A stretch of DNA of 64,000 bases from Cenococcum geophilum 1.58 (taxonomy: Eukaryota; Ascomycota; Dothideomycetes; Gloniales; Gloniaceae), in the NCBI GenBank assembly GCA_001692895.1, contig KV748244.1, forward strand, positions 620,001-684,000. The letters are read 5' to 3'. Under the pieces are notes generated by a model, which had not been told where the DNA came from, made no database searches, and saw only the letters and a list, made by a program, of their open reading frames with translations. Shown here in pieces: positions 23,098 through 35,897 of the stretch. Position 1 is the first letter of the stretch. Each line of letters begins with the position of its first letter. The position numbers and the translations under genes were made by a program.

Positions 23098-23456
23098 TAT
23101 CACGGAGTAAGCATAAGCGGTAATAATATATAGCGAAGTAGGTATTATTAAGCTATGTATATAAACTGCGTAATAAAGTTAAGACGTTGTATAAGGAAAG
23201 AAGGTAGGAAAACGGGAAGAAAGGGCATATATTGTTAACTTAGTTGCTTAGTTAATACGTGCATAGGCAGAATAGGGTTTAGGTCGTGGTCCTAGCAGAA
23301 CTTGGCAGAATTTGGTAAAACTTGGCAGAATATGGCAGAATGCCGTAGATTGCCATCGGATTGCCGTTAGATTGCCATTTCGCGGTTAGTCTCTAATTGC
23401 TAAGTCGGTGGAAACAGGTAGACGTGTGCAAGGTGTTACGGGGGTGTCCCGTAACA
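23098..23456 (-). repeat. 5' LTR of element C
   Basis: 359 bp, the partner of 17510-17868, with differences that are mainly C/T and G/A. The right-hand duplication GCTAT follows at 23457-23461. Confidence 0.9.
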
Positions 23457-23461
23457 GCTAT

Positions 23462-24900
23462 GTGTGCTATATTAGATCTTAGCGAATCCTATCTAGGAAT
23501 GGCATTAAAGATATAATATCTGCTAATTTAACTATCCCAAAATTAAGCTTCCGGAGTTAATTAGTAAGTTTCTTTAGTTCGGGGTCTGTTTCCTAAGTCG
23601 TTTAATAGGTATTTGCCGACTCGCTTAGCTAAGAGACTATAGGTGGTTAAAGGGCAGCATTTCTTTAGTTTATTATAGCTAGTTACTAATTATAGAATTA
23701 TCCAACTAGCTAACGAAGGCCTTATTCCTTAGGATTTATTATTAATAACCAATTAGCGCCTTTATATAAATTAAGCCTATCTTCTATAGCTCTCCTTAGC
23801 AGGTAGAAGTTAAAAGACTCTCGCCTATTAGGGTAGGCTCCTATTTTAGTTATTATATATCTTTAATATTTAAATAGGAGTCCTCTTATAAACCAGTACC
23901 CTTGTTTGCGGTTTTCTAAATTGCTAGCCTTAGTAACCTTCTAGAAGATTAACGTGAACTATTTATAGTATTTGCGTATACTGCTAGGTAGACTGTTCCT
24001 ACACTACAGTATATAAGCTTTTAAGAATTCTACTATTTTAACTTATTAAAAGTAGTTACTTCCTTAATAGTCTATCCTAAGCTTTCCTATAAGTTCCATC
24101 CAGTTACTAATAGTAAACTTAGGTAGACTTTAGATCTATATCCCTATCTAATAGTTGTAATACTCTAGAAGTCCTTAATACTTCTTATTATCCGTAATAT
24201 AGTGCCGGATATATAACCGCTTATATTGTTTGATAAATTATAATATATTTTGTCCTGTAAAGTAAGGGGTCCTAGGGGTTCCCAGAGCCGGCATAGGCTG
24301 GGCTATAATATATACCTTATCTCGTTCTATTAGTAGTTTAGTAAAAGGTAGCGGACTTACAGTTTCTCTAGGGATAGGTAGGTGGACCTTATAACCCTTA
24401 TCCTCTATCTATTAAGGGTTATCGGTCCCTAATATTATAGGAGTCAGGGTTAGTATTATATGCCCTAGTTTAGGAGAGCTTTGTGATTTAATAAGCTGTT
24501 TACTTTCCTCTCCCTTTTTAGTACCTTTACCGTTATTATAGAATGGGCCTAACATTCCTAATAATCCCTTTGCTAGTACTATCGCTATTGTTATAAATTT
24601 AAAGGTAGCTTTAATAAATGCGAAAATGATAGTATAAACCGTTATAAATATAGTAAATAAAATATAAAAGACTTTTCTCTGCTATTCCTGGTGTACTATA
24701 GTCCTTCCTTTTATCCTTCGTCTTACTATGCTACGTACTCGCCTTCTTATCGCTACTTGCCGACCACTATTCCCGTATAGAGAGCTCGGCAAGTGTTATT
24801 AGTTTATTCTTTGTGGCGGTGGCTGCATACAGGTCGCTAATATGCCCGTGCTTTTTTATCTCGGTTATTCTATCGCAGTTCCAAATCGTTCCTATACGTC
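23462..24900 (-). pseudogene. Gag of element B
   Basis: The minus strand encodes a Gag homologous to that of element A. Near 24300-24140 it reads DKVYIIAQPMPAL, TPYFTGQNI, QFIKQYKRL (with one Gln as stop) and GLLEYYNYQIG, matching the block at 2055-2210 of A word for word. RIP stops are frequent. It is joined to the polymerase at 17504 once element C is removed. Confidence 0.65.
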
Positions 24901-24916
24901 TCCTATATATAGAGCA

Positions 24917-24952
24917 CCAGACTTCTAATCTGAAGAGCTTGCCGTCGTCCCT
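24917..24952 (-). promoter_or_regulatory. conserved leader motif of element B
   Basis: This is the reverse complement of 1041-1076, identical over 36 bases. It lies 20 bases inside the 5' LTR boundary, the same position as in A. Confidence 0.5.
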
Positions 24953-24972
24953 ATATAGAATGCTATAAAATA

Positions 24973-25230
24973 TATAGGAGGGTACAACCTCTCTAAGATA
25001 GGAAAGTCTTAGTGCTATCTGTTAGTCGGTTACCATTAGTTAGAATTAAGCAGTAAGAAGAGAAAGAAAAGAGTGTATTAAAGGAAAATTGTATATCTAT
25101 TGGTCTCGCCTAAGTTATTAAAGACTTTAAGGGCTCTAGACCGATCTATATAACTTATAGAAGGCCTAGGCTCTCCCGAAGCTATACCTAATCTAAATGT
25201 TAAATCTAGGGCCCAAATCACACCACCATA
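24973..25230 (-). repeat. 5' LTR of element B
   Basis: 258 bp. The reverse complement aligns with the A LTR end to end: the inner boundary reads TATAGGAGGG against TGTAGGAGGG, and the outer boundary CACCACCATA against CCCCACCACA. The middle is more diverged. The next bases, 25231-25235, are ATAGT; the partner duplication cannot be found because the 3' LTR is missing. Confidence 0.7.
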
Positions 25231-25389
25231 ATAGTAGGACGCTTTAGTCCGCCGGCGCTAAGTTTTTAAGGGTCGCTTATATACTATACGTATACTACTT
25301 ACTAGTTTAGTATAATAGTACTAGGGCTACCCATAAGGCCTATAACCCGCAACTTTTGCTATAATATAGGCAATATAGTATTAAGGATT

Positions 25390-26700
25390 ATCCTCTTACT
25401 ACTATCTTTAAAGCCTTTAGTATAATCTAGGCGCTAGAATAGTATATTAGCGGGATTTACTTTACCTAGCTTATATTTAATCTTAAAATTAAACTTAGCT
25501 AGTTCCTTAGCGTACTAGGCCTAGTAAGCAGATAAGCTCTTAGTGGTTATAAAGTACCTAAGATTNTTATAATNNNAGAGCACGCGCGTTATATACGCGG
25601 CGTATTTAAGGTAATAGCGCCACATCTTAAAGCATTGCACTATAGCGAGTAGTTCTTTATTATGCGTATTATACTATGCTTCTAGGCTAGTAAGCTTCTA
25701 ACTATAGTAGGTAATTAGGTACTAGTAGAGTTAATCTTCCTACCCTAAAGGCTGTAGAAATATACTACTATAGGTATAGTTAAAAGCGTTAGTAATTACT
25801 ACTAGGAGTAAATTAGGGTTAAAGTAGCGAAGTAGAGGAGCTTATATAAACACAGCGCGTAACTTATAGAATGCCTACTATACGTTATTAGACCAGGACT
25901 AGGGTTAATACTATTTAGTAAGCCCTTTTAACTTACGCTTTTTCTTCTTCTCCCTATCTAATATTAGGTTATAATATACCCATATAAGATATACGTATAG
26001 GGGGTATACAGTATCCAAGTAGTTCTAGATAAATCGCCTATAGAAGTTAGCAAAGCTAAGGAAGACCTAGATATCTCTATAGGATTTAGGCTTAGGCCAT
26101 TCCTTAATAGCTTTTACGCGGTTAGTGTTTATTATAATACCCCTAGGGGTAATAATAAAGCTTAGGAACTTAATATTCTTAGTATAAAAGATATATTTTA
26201 ATAGTTTGGCGTATAGGCCCTAAGCGCGGAGCTATTATAGTACCTACTTAACATACTTAACGTACTTGTCCTCGTTATTTAAGTAGATAAGAATATTATC
26301 TTAGTAAACTATATAAATAGTATCTACTAGGGTTTCTAGAGCTTTATAAATATAGCTCTAGAAAGTTATAGGGGCGTTAGTAAGACTAAAGGGCATTACT
26401 AGGTACTTAAAGTGACCATAATGTATCTTAAATGCGGTCTTCCATTCGTCTCCCTTTTTAATGCAAATCCTATAGTACGCATTATAAAGATCTAACTTTA
26501 TAAATATCTTCGCATAGCTAAGCCTATTAAAGAGTTCGCCGACTAGTAGTAGGGGGTACCGATTTTTAATTATAATCTTATTTAGGCGTCTATAGTTAAC
26601 GTATAGCTGCATTATACCGTCTACTTTTAGTACGAAGAGGATAGGCGCTCTAGCAGGCAACTTACTAGGCCTAATTTAGCCCTTTTTAAGAGCACTGTCT
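25390..26700 (-). pseudogene. RT-RNase H of element G
   Basis: A stop-free block at 26358-26660 reads [64 protein letters not shown]. These are the fingers and palm of a Gypsy reverse transcriptase, with Asp retained in IKLDL. The active site follows near 26290 as a degraded YQDNILIY, then GLYAK, FLSFIITPRGI, KAIKEWPKPKSYRDI, NFYRRFI. RNase H follows with VVITNA, NKELLAIV and the closing word ITTKSLSA near 25530. Stops increase downstream. Confidence 0.8.
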
Positions 26701-26899
26701 AGGTACTCTTATAAGATCTATAACTCTTTCTATAAGAGGTTATGAAGGGGTATCTATAGTAGTATCTTGCCTTCTTCTAAGTTAATTATATAGTCATACT
26801 TAGAGTTCTATAGTAGTATACTTGCTAACTTATTAGAGAAGATATTAATTTCCTCCTTATATATATCTGGTAGGCTAGGGGCTATAGAGGTTAAAGTAA

Positions 26900-28950
26900 T
26901 TATTATATAGTAGTGTGCTTCCGGGAGCTAGTAAAGAGAAGGGTATAGCTAATATATGTTTTATAGGTATGCTTGCATTAAAAGTATATATCGCTCTACT
27001 ATAGTATACTTAATAGTTTCGGGGTTTTAATCACCTTCCCCTTACATATAGGTAATCTACGCTAGCACTAGAGGGTCTCTATAGATACTTACTGCCAATA
27101 ACGGTAAGCCCTCTACTATATTTATAACCGGTGTCTTTACGTCTAAAGGGTCTATATAGGTACTCGCTGCTAGTAATAACAGGTCCTCTATTATATTTAC
27201 AACCGGCGTAAAAAAGGAGTCTTCTGGCTATAGCGAATAGACTATTTCACTAGCCTTAAAATCTGCTAAGAGAGTGTTAAGGGTAACTATTTAGAGGCGT
27301 TTAGGGTCCGAAGTACTCTAGATAAACTATCTAGAACGGAAGCTAATTAATAAATCTACTTCCGCGAGCCAATCCTATCTAAGAATTATATTATAACTAT
27401 TAAATAAGCCGCCCTAAAAGGTCTGCGGGCTAATAGTGCGAGATGTACCCTAGGAGTCGCTAGTAGTAACTATTAGATTATAAGCATTCTAAATTATTAT
27501 CTGGTTGCTATTAAGAAAACGTATAATAGGTTTACGTAAACGTAGCGCGTAGCGCATAGGCAGGTTAAACCTATAGACGATATCTTAATTAATAAGGTTA
27601 ATTTGGTACCTATTATTATATAAAGTATATAGGCGGACTTCGCCCTAGGGTGTATTTATTACAACGTATACTATAATACGTTTCTTCTCTCCCTCTATAT
27701 TAGGCCCTAGTTATAATTAAAAGAGATACACTACTAGGGCTTTAGGTTTTCTAAAGGCCGAGCTAATTTCTCTTTATTAGCCTACTTCCAGTATTTCTTA
27801 CGGTAGCCGCCTATAGTCCTTTAACTCGCCTACGTAGTACTAGCGTTTAGGGGGTCCCCTAAGCCATCCGGCTTTTAGGTAATCTCCCTAGAAGTTTACT
27901 TAAAAAAGCGTCGCCCTTTTTAAGTTTTATTCCCTAAGCCTAAGTCTATAGAGCCTATACTGCAGCCGCGCTTTATACGCAATAATTTGCCGCTACTATT
28001 TACGCGATCTTCCGCGAGCTTTATAGTATTAAGCAATTACTCTATACGGCGGGTTTCGTTAAAGAGGATTTTAGCGGTTTTTACCTATTAGGCGAAGTTC
28101 TGGTGGAAGAGCTCTACTTATAGGTAGGCTGGGAGACGTAAGAACTAGAAGTCTACCTATTATTTAGAATTAATAAAAGGGGTATATAAGAAGAGATCCT
28201 CTAAGCTATATATATGGGCTAAGAAGATATTAAACCTCTAGTTCTCCTTTATAACAGCCGTATAGTACATTATAGCGTTATTAAAGCGTCTTACTATAGG
28301 GTTTCTGATCTGGTCTTAGACTATAGTCTTAAATTTATCCTATAGTAAAGGACCCTTATTTTTAGTGCCTAACCAGCGATAAACTAGTTAGGTAATTATC
28401 TTCTCTTTTATAAGACCTTTAATAGCCTAACGCGTGCGTCGCTTATAGTCGTAGTTAGCGTTATTAACCTTAAATTAGTTCTTAACTGCGGCAATCCACC
28501 GGTTAAAATACTGTTAAGTAGTACTGCTAATATTAGGTAGTAACTTCTTAACCAGGGCATTAAGATTTAATCGGCGTATACATTCGCTATATAACTTATA
28601 CTCTTTACTAAAGAGGCAATAAGAGGGCTTTATTAAATTAATAATGCTCTATAAGTTAGCTATTTTCTTATTTAGCTTATCTAGCTCCTTTATATTAGCG
28701 GTATTAGGTAGGACACTAGTAACCTTACTAAGCTCCTATTAAGCCTAGGTATATAAGTTAAACTAATCTTTAGCGTTTATAGATATCTAATCGTTTTAAG
28801 ATTTAGAAAATGGCTTAAATGCTACTAGTGTGCTTTTAGCGGTTTCGTCTACACTAGATCCTAAGGCGTTCTACGGTTATATTGCTAGCGTATTACCATT
28901 AAGTATAGGCGTTGGTTTTCTTTTTAGAGGTATTATAAAAAAATTAAACC
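26900..28950 (-). pseudogene. probable Gag-protease region of element G
   Basis: By position and strand this is the gag and protease part of G. Minus-strand frames show coding-like runs, for example near 28130-28500, but stops are dense and I could not place a clear zinc knuckle or the protease DSGA. The call rests on context more than on motifs. Confidence 0.4.
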
Positions 28951-29249
28951 AGCTATCCTTCTAAGGGGATTGGTAAGAATTTAAATATAAGGTAAGGATA
29001 TAGATAGGGAGTCTAATAATAGAATAATGGGTATATTATATAGATAGAGACAAATCCTTAAGGGAAAAAAAGGAGTCTATATACGAGGTAGAAAGGGTTT
29101 TTCCTAAGTATATATAGAGCACGTGCCTTACAGGCGAGTCACCCCTAGGTTACCCTAGGGTCGCCTATACCTTGCGGCTATATAACTATCTACTTAGGTT
29201 TTACCTAATATAAGCTCCGCGTTTAAAAATATAGGGCGTAGTTTCTTAA

Positions 29250-30203
29250 AGCGTTTAAGGGGTAGTAGAATTTATAATTAATTTATAATCCGTTTATTAG
29301 AGGCGTTAGTAGGTAAGTCCTATAATTATTATATTAATAAGTTAGGCTTCTAATTAAGTTTGCTAGGTTAGTATATAATCTTAAAGTTAAATTATAAGAG
29401 GTATTTAGCCTAATAAATTTGGCGTTATATTAATTGCTTTATAGTTATAAAGTACTATAGGTTTTTATAGTCCGTTAATACGCGTATTAGAAATAACAAT
29501 CCTTTAAATTCTAGATACTATTATTTAAAATATCTAACAATTATAAGTAGTTCCTTATTATAAATCTTATAGTTTAATTTAGTAGGGGTAAGTTTTTAGA
29601 AGAGAAAGGCTACTAGGCGTAGCTCGCCGTTTTTATTATATTGTAATAATACTCCTCCTAGTATATAATTAGATAAGTCTGTTTTAATAATATATTTAAG
29701 GTTTAGATTAAAGTAGGTAAAAATTAAAGCAGTTATAAAATAATATTTTAGGTTGTTAAAAGCTTATTTATATTTAGTAGTCTATTTAAATCTTATATTC
29801 TTTCTTATTAAGTTTACTAATAACTAAACAATTTTTAAAAAGTAATTAATAAATTAATAATAGAAATTTGCAAATTCTAAAAATCTTTAGATATTTTATA
29901 TACTACTAGGACTTTCCTAGTTTATAATTACAGCGATTTTCTTAGGGTCTATTTTAATTCTATTACAGGATATAATTAGGCCTAAGTATATAACTTTAGA
30001 CTCGTAGAACTTATATTTCTTAATATTATATTATAAGCCCGCATCTTATAGGCGTTTAAAAACTATTTAAATATACTTCTAATACTTAAAAAGTAAAGAT
30101 ATATAGATTAAGATATTATTAATATACGTAGTAATAAATATATTAAGGAATTTATAAAGCGTATTATTAATATATTACTAAAACGTATTAAGACCATTCT
30201 TTA
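29250..30203 (-). pseudogene. RNase H and RT C-terminus of element E
   Basis: The reverse complement aligns closely with element C at 19630-20290, the RNase H and post-active-site part of the polymerase. Examples are the shared words around the tether TTATAAAGTACTATAGGTTT. Almost every Gln and Trp codon is a stop. It joins 36472 after removal of element D. Confidence 0.65.
30199..30203. repeat. left target duplication of element D
   Basis: CTTTA, repeated exactly at 36467-36471. Confidence 0.9.
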
Positions 30204-30389
30204 TATTAGAAATACAGGGTGACTCACCAATAACGACTACTCGAGTAGGGTTACAGTAATGTTAGTTAATTCTTATTAATAGGAATAAGGAAAGGGGTAA
30301 GGAACTTAAGGTTCCTCACCACGCTAGGGCCACGTCGACACGTAACGGCAATATGCTTCATACGACGGCAACTTACCTTATTCCCAACA
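30204..30389 (-). repeat. 3' LTR of element D
   Basis: 186 bp. On the minus strand it starts TGTTGGGAAT and ends TTTCTAATA (from TAACA). It pairs with 36281-36466 with a handful of transitions. It contains an AAGGAAC...GTTCCT stem that is imperfect here. Confidence 0.9.
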
Positions 30390-30429
30390 CTAGCAACTCT
30401 TCTTTTTGTGGTTGCCATATATATATATA

Positions 30430-30515
30430 TACAAACAGACAGTATATAACAATATTAGACAATATATAACAAAACTAGATAATATATAATAAAACCAGAC
30501 AATATATAACAATGC
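30430..30515. repeat. about 20-bp tandem repeats near the 3' end of D
   Basis: Four to five degenerate units of the type ACAATATATAACAAAACTAG, preceded by a TA dinucleotide run. Non-coding. Confidence 0.6.
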
Positions 30516-30579
30516 GGCAGTTAGCAGAATTTAATAGATAACGCAAAGACGGGTGGGCCGCCAAGACGCTAGTAGTAAG

Positions 30580-30650
30580 CAAGCCAATAGCGATTTTCTA
30601 TACCAGGCATGGAAAATCCTAATTAGTTAGCAGAAGTCCACACCGCCACC
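30580..30650 (+). other. segment shared with elements A and B
   Basis: GCCAATAGCGATTTTCTATA and the following bases through CCGCC match 3737-3810 of A and the reverse complement of about 9170-9250 of B. Here it lies in the non-coding tail of a Copia element, in the opposite sense to that element's coding strand. Confidence 0.6.
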
Positions 30651-30698
30651 TAAATTAATTAGGCGCGGCGCTCTTAGCAAGAATCTAACCAATTAGAC

Positions 30699-30721
30699 AA
30701 CTTTAACCGGCGGTTAAAGTT
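30699..30721. repeat. 23-bp perfect palindrome, copy in element D
   Basis: AACTTTAACCG, one central G, then CGGTTAAAGTT. The same 11-bp arms occur in element J at 57770-57792, with matching flanks (CTAACYAATTAGAC on one side). A partial relative lies in A near 1350-1385. Confidence 0.85.
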
Positions 30722-30769
30722 CTATAAGATTTTAACTTCTCTAAATTTCCCTCTTAACCTAACCTTTAA

Positions 30770-33700
30770 CTCGTACACGTAGAGTATTTATATTAATAAA
30801 CGTCTCTAGTGCCTTATTTAGGTTTACCTTCGTCATCGTATCTACTGGGTTATCTTAGCTATTAATCCATTAGATCTTAAAGAGTTCTTAACACTTATAG
30901 GACTGCTAAAGTACCATAATATCGATTATAAAACGCTTCTCCTTTATAGTACTAAGCTTAACTAAACACTTATAGAGGGAATATAAGTCGGTGCATACGA
31001 TCGTAGGAATAGCGGGAAGTTTAAGCCGGTCTATAATTATCTTAAGGGTAGTTCCAATTGCAATTACTATATCAACTCCGCCGACTATTCTATATATCTT
31101 TAACGCTAGAACGCTTTAAGTAACGTACTTACTCTTAGTTAAGCTCTAATAGATAAAGTTACCGTAGATTATAAAGTCATTCTCTTTAGTAGATTTGTTC
31201 GCGATAATAATCTTATATCCTAGCTAGGAGCTAAAATCTTTATTATTTATAAACAATCTATTAACAAATACGAAGAGCTTAGTAGTAGGAAGGTTAATAG
31301 GCATATAGAGTAATCCCCTGTTAAAATGGTTTATTTACTAGGAAAAACGCTTATTTAGGGCAAGAACATTATCCTTAGTTAATTCCTAGTGTTAAGCGGC
31401 AACAGAGAGATTAAAGGAAGCCTTAGGTTAACAAATAAAAGCTATATAAGCTCCGCGAGCGCGTTACTCCATATATCCTTACTTTAGAGAATTAATATTA
31501 ATAACGTTAATCTTCTTACCTTAACCCTTCTAGCGTAGAGCAATGGAGCCCTTATTTAGGGAGAGGATATATCTATTAAAGAGTAATAGTATTACTAAGT
31601 TAAGTCTTTCCTTTGGCTTTGCTATAAGGTTTACCTTTACTAGCTTATCTTCTTTAAGAGCTAAGAATTAGTTATTTCCTAAGATAATTATATTATCTAT
31701 CTATATACTAACAATTCTAAATAGAGTTCCTGTAGTTATAATAAGGAAGCAGGGATTAAATATAGAAGTAGTCATCAAAAGCTTCTCCTTATGGTGCTTA
31801 CTGTAGGTAGCCCACCAATAAGTTCCTGCCTCTGCAATTCCATATAATGGCTTAAGTATAACCATAATTGTATCCTCGGGATATTGGTAGCAAATTTACT
31901 CTAGAAGGTATACTAGTATTAAGCGCTAAAGGCGCGTCTCTAATTAGGTGTAGGCCTAAGTAATATCTTATAGGTAAACCGCCATCCTATTCTTTATTAA
32001 GGAGGAAGCTAGCGTAATAATAACTTATTAACTAGCTCGTTAAATTATAAGGGATTATATAAGAATTAATTCCTTACCATTATTATTATAACCTTAAATA
32101 ACTAGCCTTAACTTCTTAAATAGGGTATTAGTAGCTTTACCTTTAATCTTATTAACTATTCTTAACTTAAATATGCGGACTCCATCAAACTTAGTAGGGT
32201 CGTATTTCTTAAATTTAAAGACTCCTCTTACAATAAGACCGTCGATCTCCTACTTGTTAGATACTTAGAAAGAAGCTCCTAAAGTTATAATACAGCCTTC
32301 CTTTTAAAGCTATTTTACGAGTTTAAAGTTAGCCTTCTCTTTAGCTGTTATAAAGGCCATTAATAGTTTATCTCCATTCTTAATAGCGGTAACGAATTAC
32401 TCTTTAAAATTAATAAGATATTAGCAATTTCGTAATCCCTTTAGGCGACCTTTACCGCGTTATAGTTGCGGTATGTCTACTACAATTATATTAGAATCGC
32501 CTTCGCCTTCTAGAGCACGTTAATTATAGTTCTCCTTTAGGGTATCCTCTAGGGTATCCTATAAAGGCTCAGAGCTATTATCCCTATAATAGGGCTTAAT
32601 AACGGTTAAATGGAATTAAGTAGGTCTATAGGGCATCTAAAGAGTGTAAGTTTAACTATTAATTATAATAAGTTTATATAGGCCTAACTATCCTCCCTTT
32701 TTACGCCATACGCGTACCTCCGATTGGAGTGGCAGATTAAGTATAGTTAAGGTATTTAGGCTATTTCTTATTCCTAGTACATCGTTAACCTAGCGCGTAG
32801 CGTAGAGACGTTATACCTCCTTTATTGCCTTGCGAATAGCCTTAGCTTATTATATAATAGAGGGAGATAGTAGAGAATCGTTAGTTATTTAAGGGTAGGC
32901 GCCAAAGACTAGTAATATAGGTACGAGCCTATCTAGGCTAGCGGTATCGTTAACAGCCTTAATAGCCATCTATAGGATAAGCTCTTTACTAGCACCCTCT
33001 AGTTCTAAAGAAATAATCTTATATACGCGGCGTAATAGCGTATAATATCGTTTTACTTTTCTAATACTATTATATGCCTTAACGGGGACTTCCTTAACCT
33101 TAATTATTATTACCTTTACCTATTATCGAAACTCCATAGATAAGAAGTTCTTTCCTATATTATAAATAATTTAATTAGGGGGTCCTAGGTAAACATTAAT
33201 CTAGCATAATTAAAAAGTATCCTATACATTCCTAGCTAACATATCTTTTAAAAAGCGTGCGGCTTAGAAGGAGGTTAAGAAGTTAACAACTTAGAGTACT
33301 AGCTTGCCGCTAAGATATATAACATCCATAATAATATAGAAGTTAAAGTTATAGTTATCTTTAAAAGTAAACTTAAATCGGCCAGAGGACTTCTGGTTTA
33401 TTTAGTAGTAATAGCAGTACTTTATAAAATATTCAATTACCTTAACCTTAACTTTATAACCTACTCGCTAAAGGACCCTAAGCAATCGGTAAACAGATAG
33501 GTGGCTAAAATAACAGTGTAGTTAACGTAACTCTAACTCGGTTAGGTGGCTCCAAGCAACGCTCCTTTTTAGCTATTAAAGGAGTAACTAAGGGTGACCC
33601 TACTTACGTACAACAGGCACCCAATTATCTCCCTAGACAAGCATATTCTTAAGGTTGTTAAGCTTAATACCTAATTTATCTATATCTTAGATATAGAATA

Positions 33701-34700
33701 GGAACGGGGTATTCGTGGGGATAACGTGGAAAGTAATATATCCTAACAGGGTTTAGACCTTAATTGTACTAAGAGAGATCACAGTACCCTTGCCAAAGCA
33801 AATTATATATTAGCCTACTATTAATTAATCAATTTAAATAGAGCTATTAAGCTACTAAAGAGCTTAAACTTAAGGCTCTCCTACTATAGATACTCCTGCG
33901 GCTCTAGTATCTGGCATAATGCTATAAAAGACATTCGCTAAGTATCTATCGTTAAAGGAGAACGCGGAACTTTCCTTTAGCTTATTAAAGATATCTAACT
34001 TTATAATAGAATAGAGCGTAGATTGGTTATTAAGGATAGCAACAGTTTATATACTATTTACCTTACTATACTCGGTAAAGTATTAATCAGGAAAGTAGTC
34101 CTTAATTTCCATATCTATAAGGAACTATTCGGCCTCGTTAACCTTACCCTTAAGATCTTCTTCGCCTTTATATTAAACCAGGAAGTTTTAGAAGTAGGCT
34201 ATAGTAACCTTTTAGTTTCTAACGTTTTATACGCTCTGGCAAAACCTATTATATACCTCCTTTCGTCTATTAAGAGGGTATCTAGTTAACTAGTAATTTG
34301 GCTTCTTATAAACGTAGCACTTCTTCTAACAATTGCTCCGAAGTGAACCTCTATAAGGACCTCCATAATTACCTTATAGTTAATATTAATTGTACCCTTT
34401 ACCATATCCCCTACCACGTCCACTATATATTTAATTAGTCTAGTTATAATTATATTAGTTGGCTAGGTCGATTAAGATAGGTTAGAGTTAGGTATTAAAT
34501 TACTATACTTCTTAAGAGCGTAGAGCGGTGCTAATAGAGGATCTTAATTAAGTATATACTCCTTTATAAGTACTTATAGGGTTAAAGAAAGCAAGATTAT
34601 ATTCTTTAATACCTTAGTATACGCTAATAACTTAATCGCGTAGGCTAAGGTCCTCTTAATATAATTCGGATAAACTACGCTAAATTATCTAAAGTTAATT
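30770..34700 (-). pseudogene. Copia Pol of element D: protease/integrase, RT, RNase H
   Basis: The RNase H tail (31060-30780) is clear: IPTIVCTD, YSLYKCLVKLS, TIKEKRFIIDI, WINS and NPVDTMTKVN, the standard ending of fungal Copia polyproteins. The RT active site is near 31690-31710, reading IQIDNIIIL where the family has QTDDT; one Asp has become Asn. Upstream to 34000 lie integrase and pre-integrase parts, broken by stops and not finely resolved. Encoded as a fusion with Gag in most Copia elements. Confidence 0.75.
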
Positions 34701-35795
34701 AAAGAGCTTTTAAAGATAATCAAGCCAAGAGACACCTAGGATTATAGCAATAATTCTTAAAAAGGTAGTCTCTCTCCACTCCAACATATATTGCTGCTTA
34801 TTCTCTTCTGTTTTAAAGTAGCATCTTATCTTATATATTATTCGGTTAAAATTATATCCTTTTCCTACTAAATAATTATAATAGAAGGTACTAGCGCGGC
34901 CCTTAAGCATAACGGAATAGGCATTATAATATTAGTTAGGTTCTAGTTTAACCTTCTAGTAATAGTTATAGAAGATACGCAGCTTCAAATTAAGGATATT
35001 ATACAGTTCCCCACCAAACTTCTTCTCCTAGTCCGCATAGAGCTTTATAAACTCTATAAGCATTTTTAAGGTACCTCTAAGTAGTATTAAACCACATTAA
35101 AATTACATTAAAAATTAAGGTAGGGATTGCTTTATAGGCTATAGTAGAGATATAGGGCTTAGTAAAATATGGTGTGGTACCTAATCTTCCTATAGTAGAG
35201 TTTAAAGGTTATTAAATCGCGAAGCAAGGGGATCTTACGCTTACTCTTAAGGGGTAATAGTTAATGTTACTGGTTAAATTAGTAGATCCTAGGGAGCTAG
35301 AGATAAAGGTAGAAGCGATAGATATAGAATATAAGAACTTGTGCCTAGAGTAATGGAATTAGAGCGCGTCTTTATTAGCGTATTATTTAGATTCCATCGT
35401 GAGTTAAGCTTCCTTTTAGTGTGTAGTTAGTGCTTAACCTCTTATAGAGTCCATTCGTGCTCTTCTTTTACATTAATAACTTACTCCTAGATATTATCTT
35501 TAATAGTACCCCCATCTATAGGGATAAATACTCTATTCTCCCAAAGGAAGTTACGGAAGTCTTATACAACGTCCTTCTTCGTAAGAGCCTATATTTCCTT
35601 TATCCATCTAACAAAGTCCTCCTTTATATAATACTATAGCTCGGTATCGTTGTATTCGCTGTTTATATAGTGTACTATACAGTATACTAAGAATCCGTTT
35701 AGGTCCTGTTCCTTAGCGTTTATAGGGTCAATATCTGTATCCCACATCTCCGGGTTAATGCTTTTCTCGTACTTCTTTAGGTAGGTTAACGCCAT
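34700..35795 (-). pseudogene. Copia Gag of element D
   Basis: An ATG at 35793-35795 opens a minus-strand frame reading MALTYLKKYEK. The first part contains a block WENRVFIPIDGGTIKDNIQE followed by NVKEEHEW. This same block appears in gag-only element L. The second part (34910-34710, stop-free for 66 codons) reads MLKGRASTFYYNYL, GKGYNFNRIIYKIRCYF, TEENKQQYMLEWRETTF, a Gag core found in many fungal Copia elements. Gag would build the particle. Stops are moderate. Confidence 0.75.
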
Positions 35796-35897
35796 AGTAG
35801 GTATAGAATTGACGGGGTGTCGTACGTTTAAGGTAGGTAGGGTTTTTAGCTTTATAGAATCTCGTAGGTTTACTATTAAAAGGTAGGTAATTAAGAT

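Larger units (their letters stand above)
17510..23456 (-). mobile_element. Gypsy chromovirus C, complete, minus strand
   Basis: A 5.95-kb element with paired LTRs of 359 bp, exact GCTAT duplications and a full coding complement on the minus strand. The order is 5' LTR (23098-23456), gag, protease (DTGASG near 21715, Asp now Asn), RT (about 20280-20660), RNase H, integrase (about 18530-19100), chromodomain (about 17940-18090), polypurine tract next to 17869 and 3' LTR. It is inserted in element B. Scattered N bases lie in its RT. Confidence 0.9.
9168..25230 (-). mobile_element. Gypsy retrotransposon B, minus strand, nested and 3'-truncated
   Basis: A RIP-degraded Gypsy element read right to left: 5' LTR 24973-25230, leader, gag 23462-24900, polymerase 14816-17504 then 9640-11962, and a 3' module 9168-9500. 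It is interrupted by element C (17510-23456, duplication GCTAT) and a hAT transposon (11963-14807, duplication GTCCGCAC). Removing the hAT and one duplication copy restores a continuous RT frame. No 3' LTR in the minus orientation was found, so the 3' end is lost at about 9168. LTR and Gag match element A. Confidence 0.75.
25231..29200 (-). mobile_element. Gypsy retrotransposon G, 3'-truncated, minus strand
   Basis: A minus-strand Gypsy whose polymerase stops at the outer edge of the B LTR. RNase H is the last domain present; no integrase is seen on this side. Its gag and 5' end lie towards 29000. LTRs were not identified. The right boundary is approximate and the junction with element E (29100-29220) is unresolved. 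A stem-loop of AGGCGA...TCGCCT type lies near 29130-29170. Confidence 0.65.

Noticed and set aside
24917..24960. A tRNA-Arg(UCU) gene
   Set aside because: Only an anticodon arm is convincing. The T-arm consensus and a matching acceptor stem are missing, and the motif sits in a retrotransposon leader.
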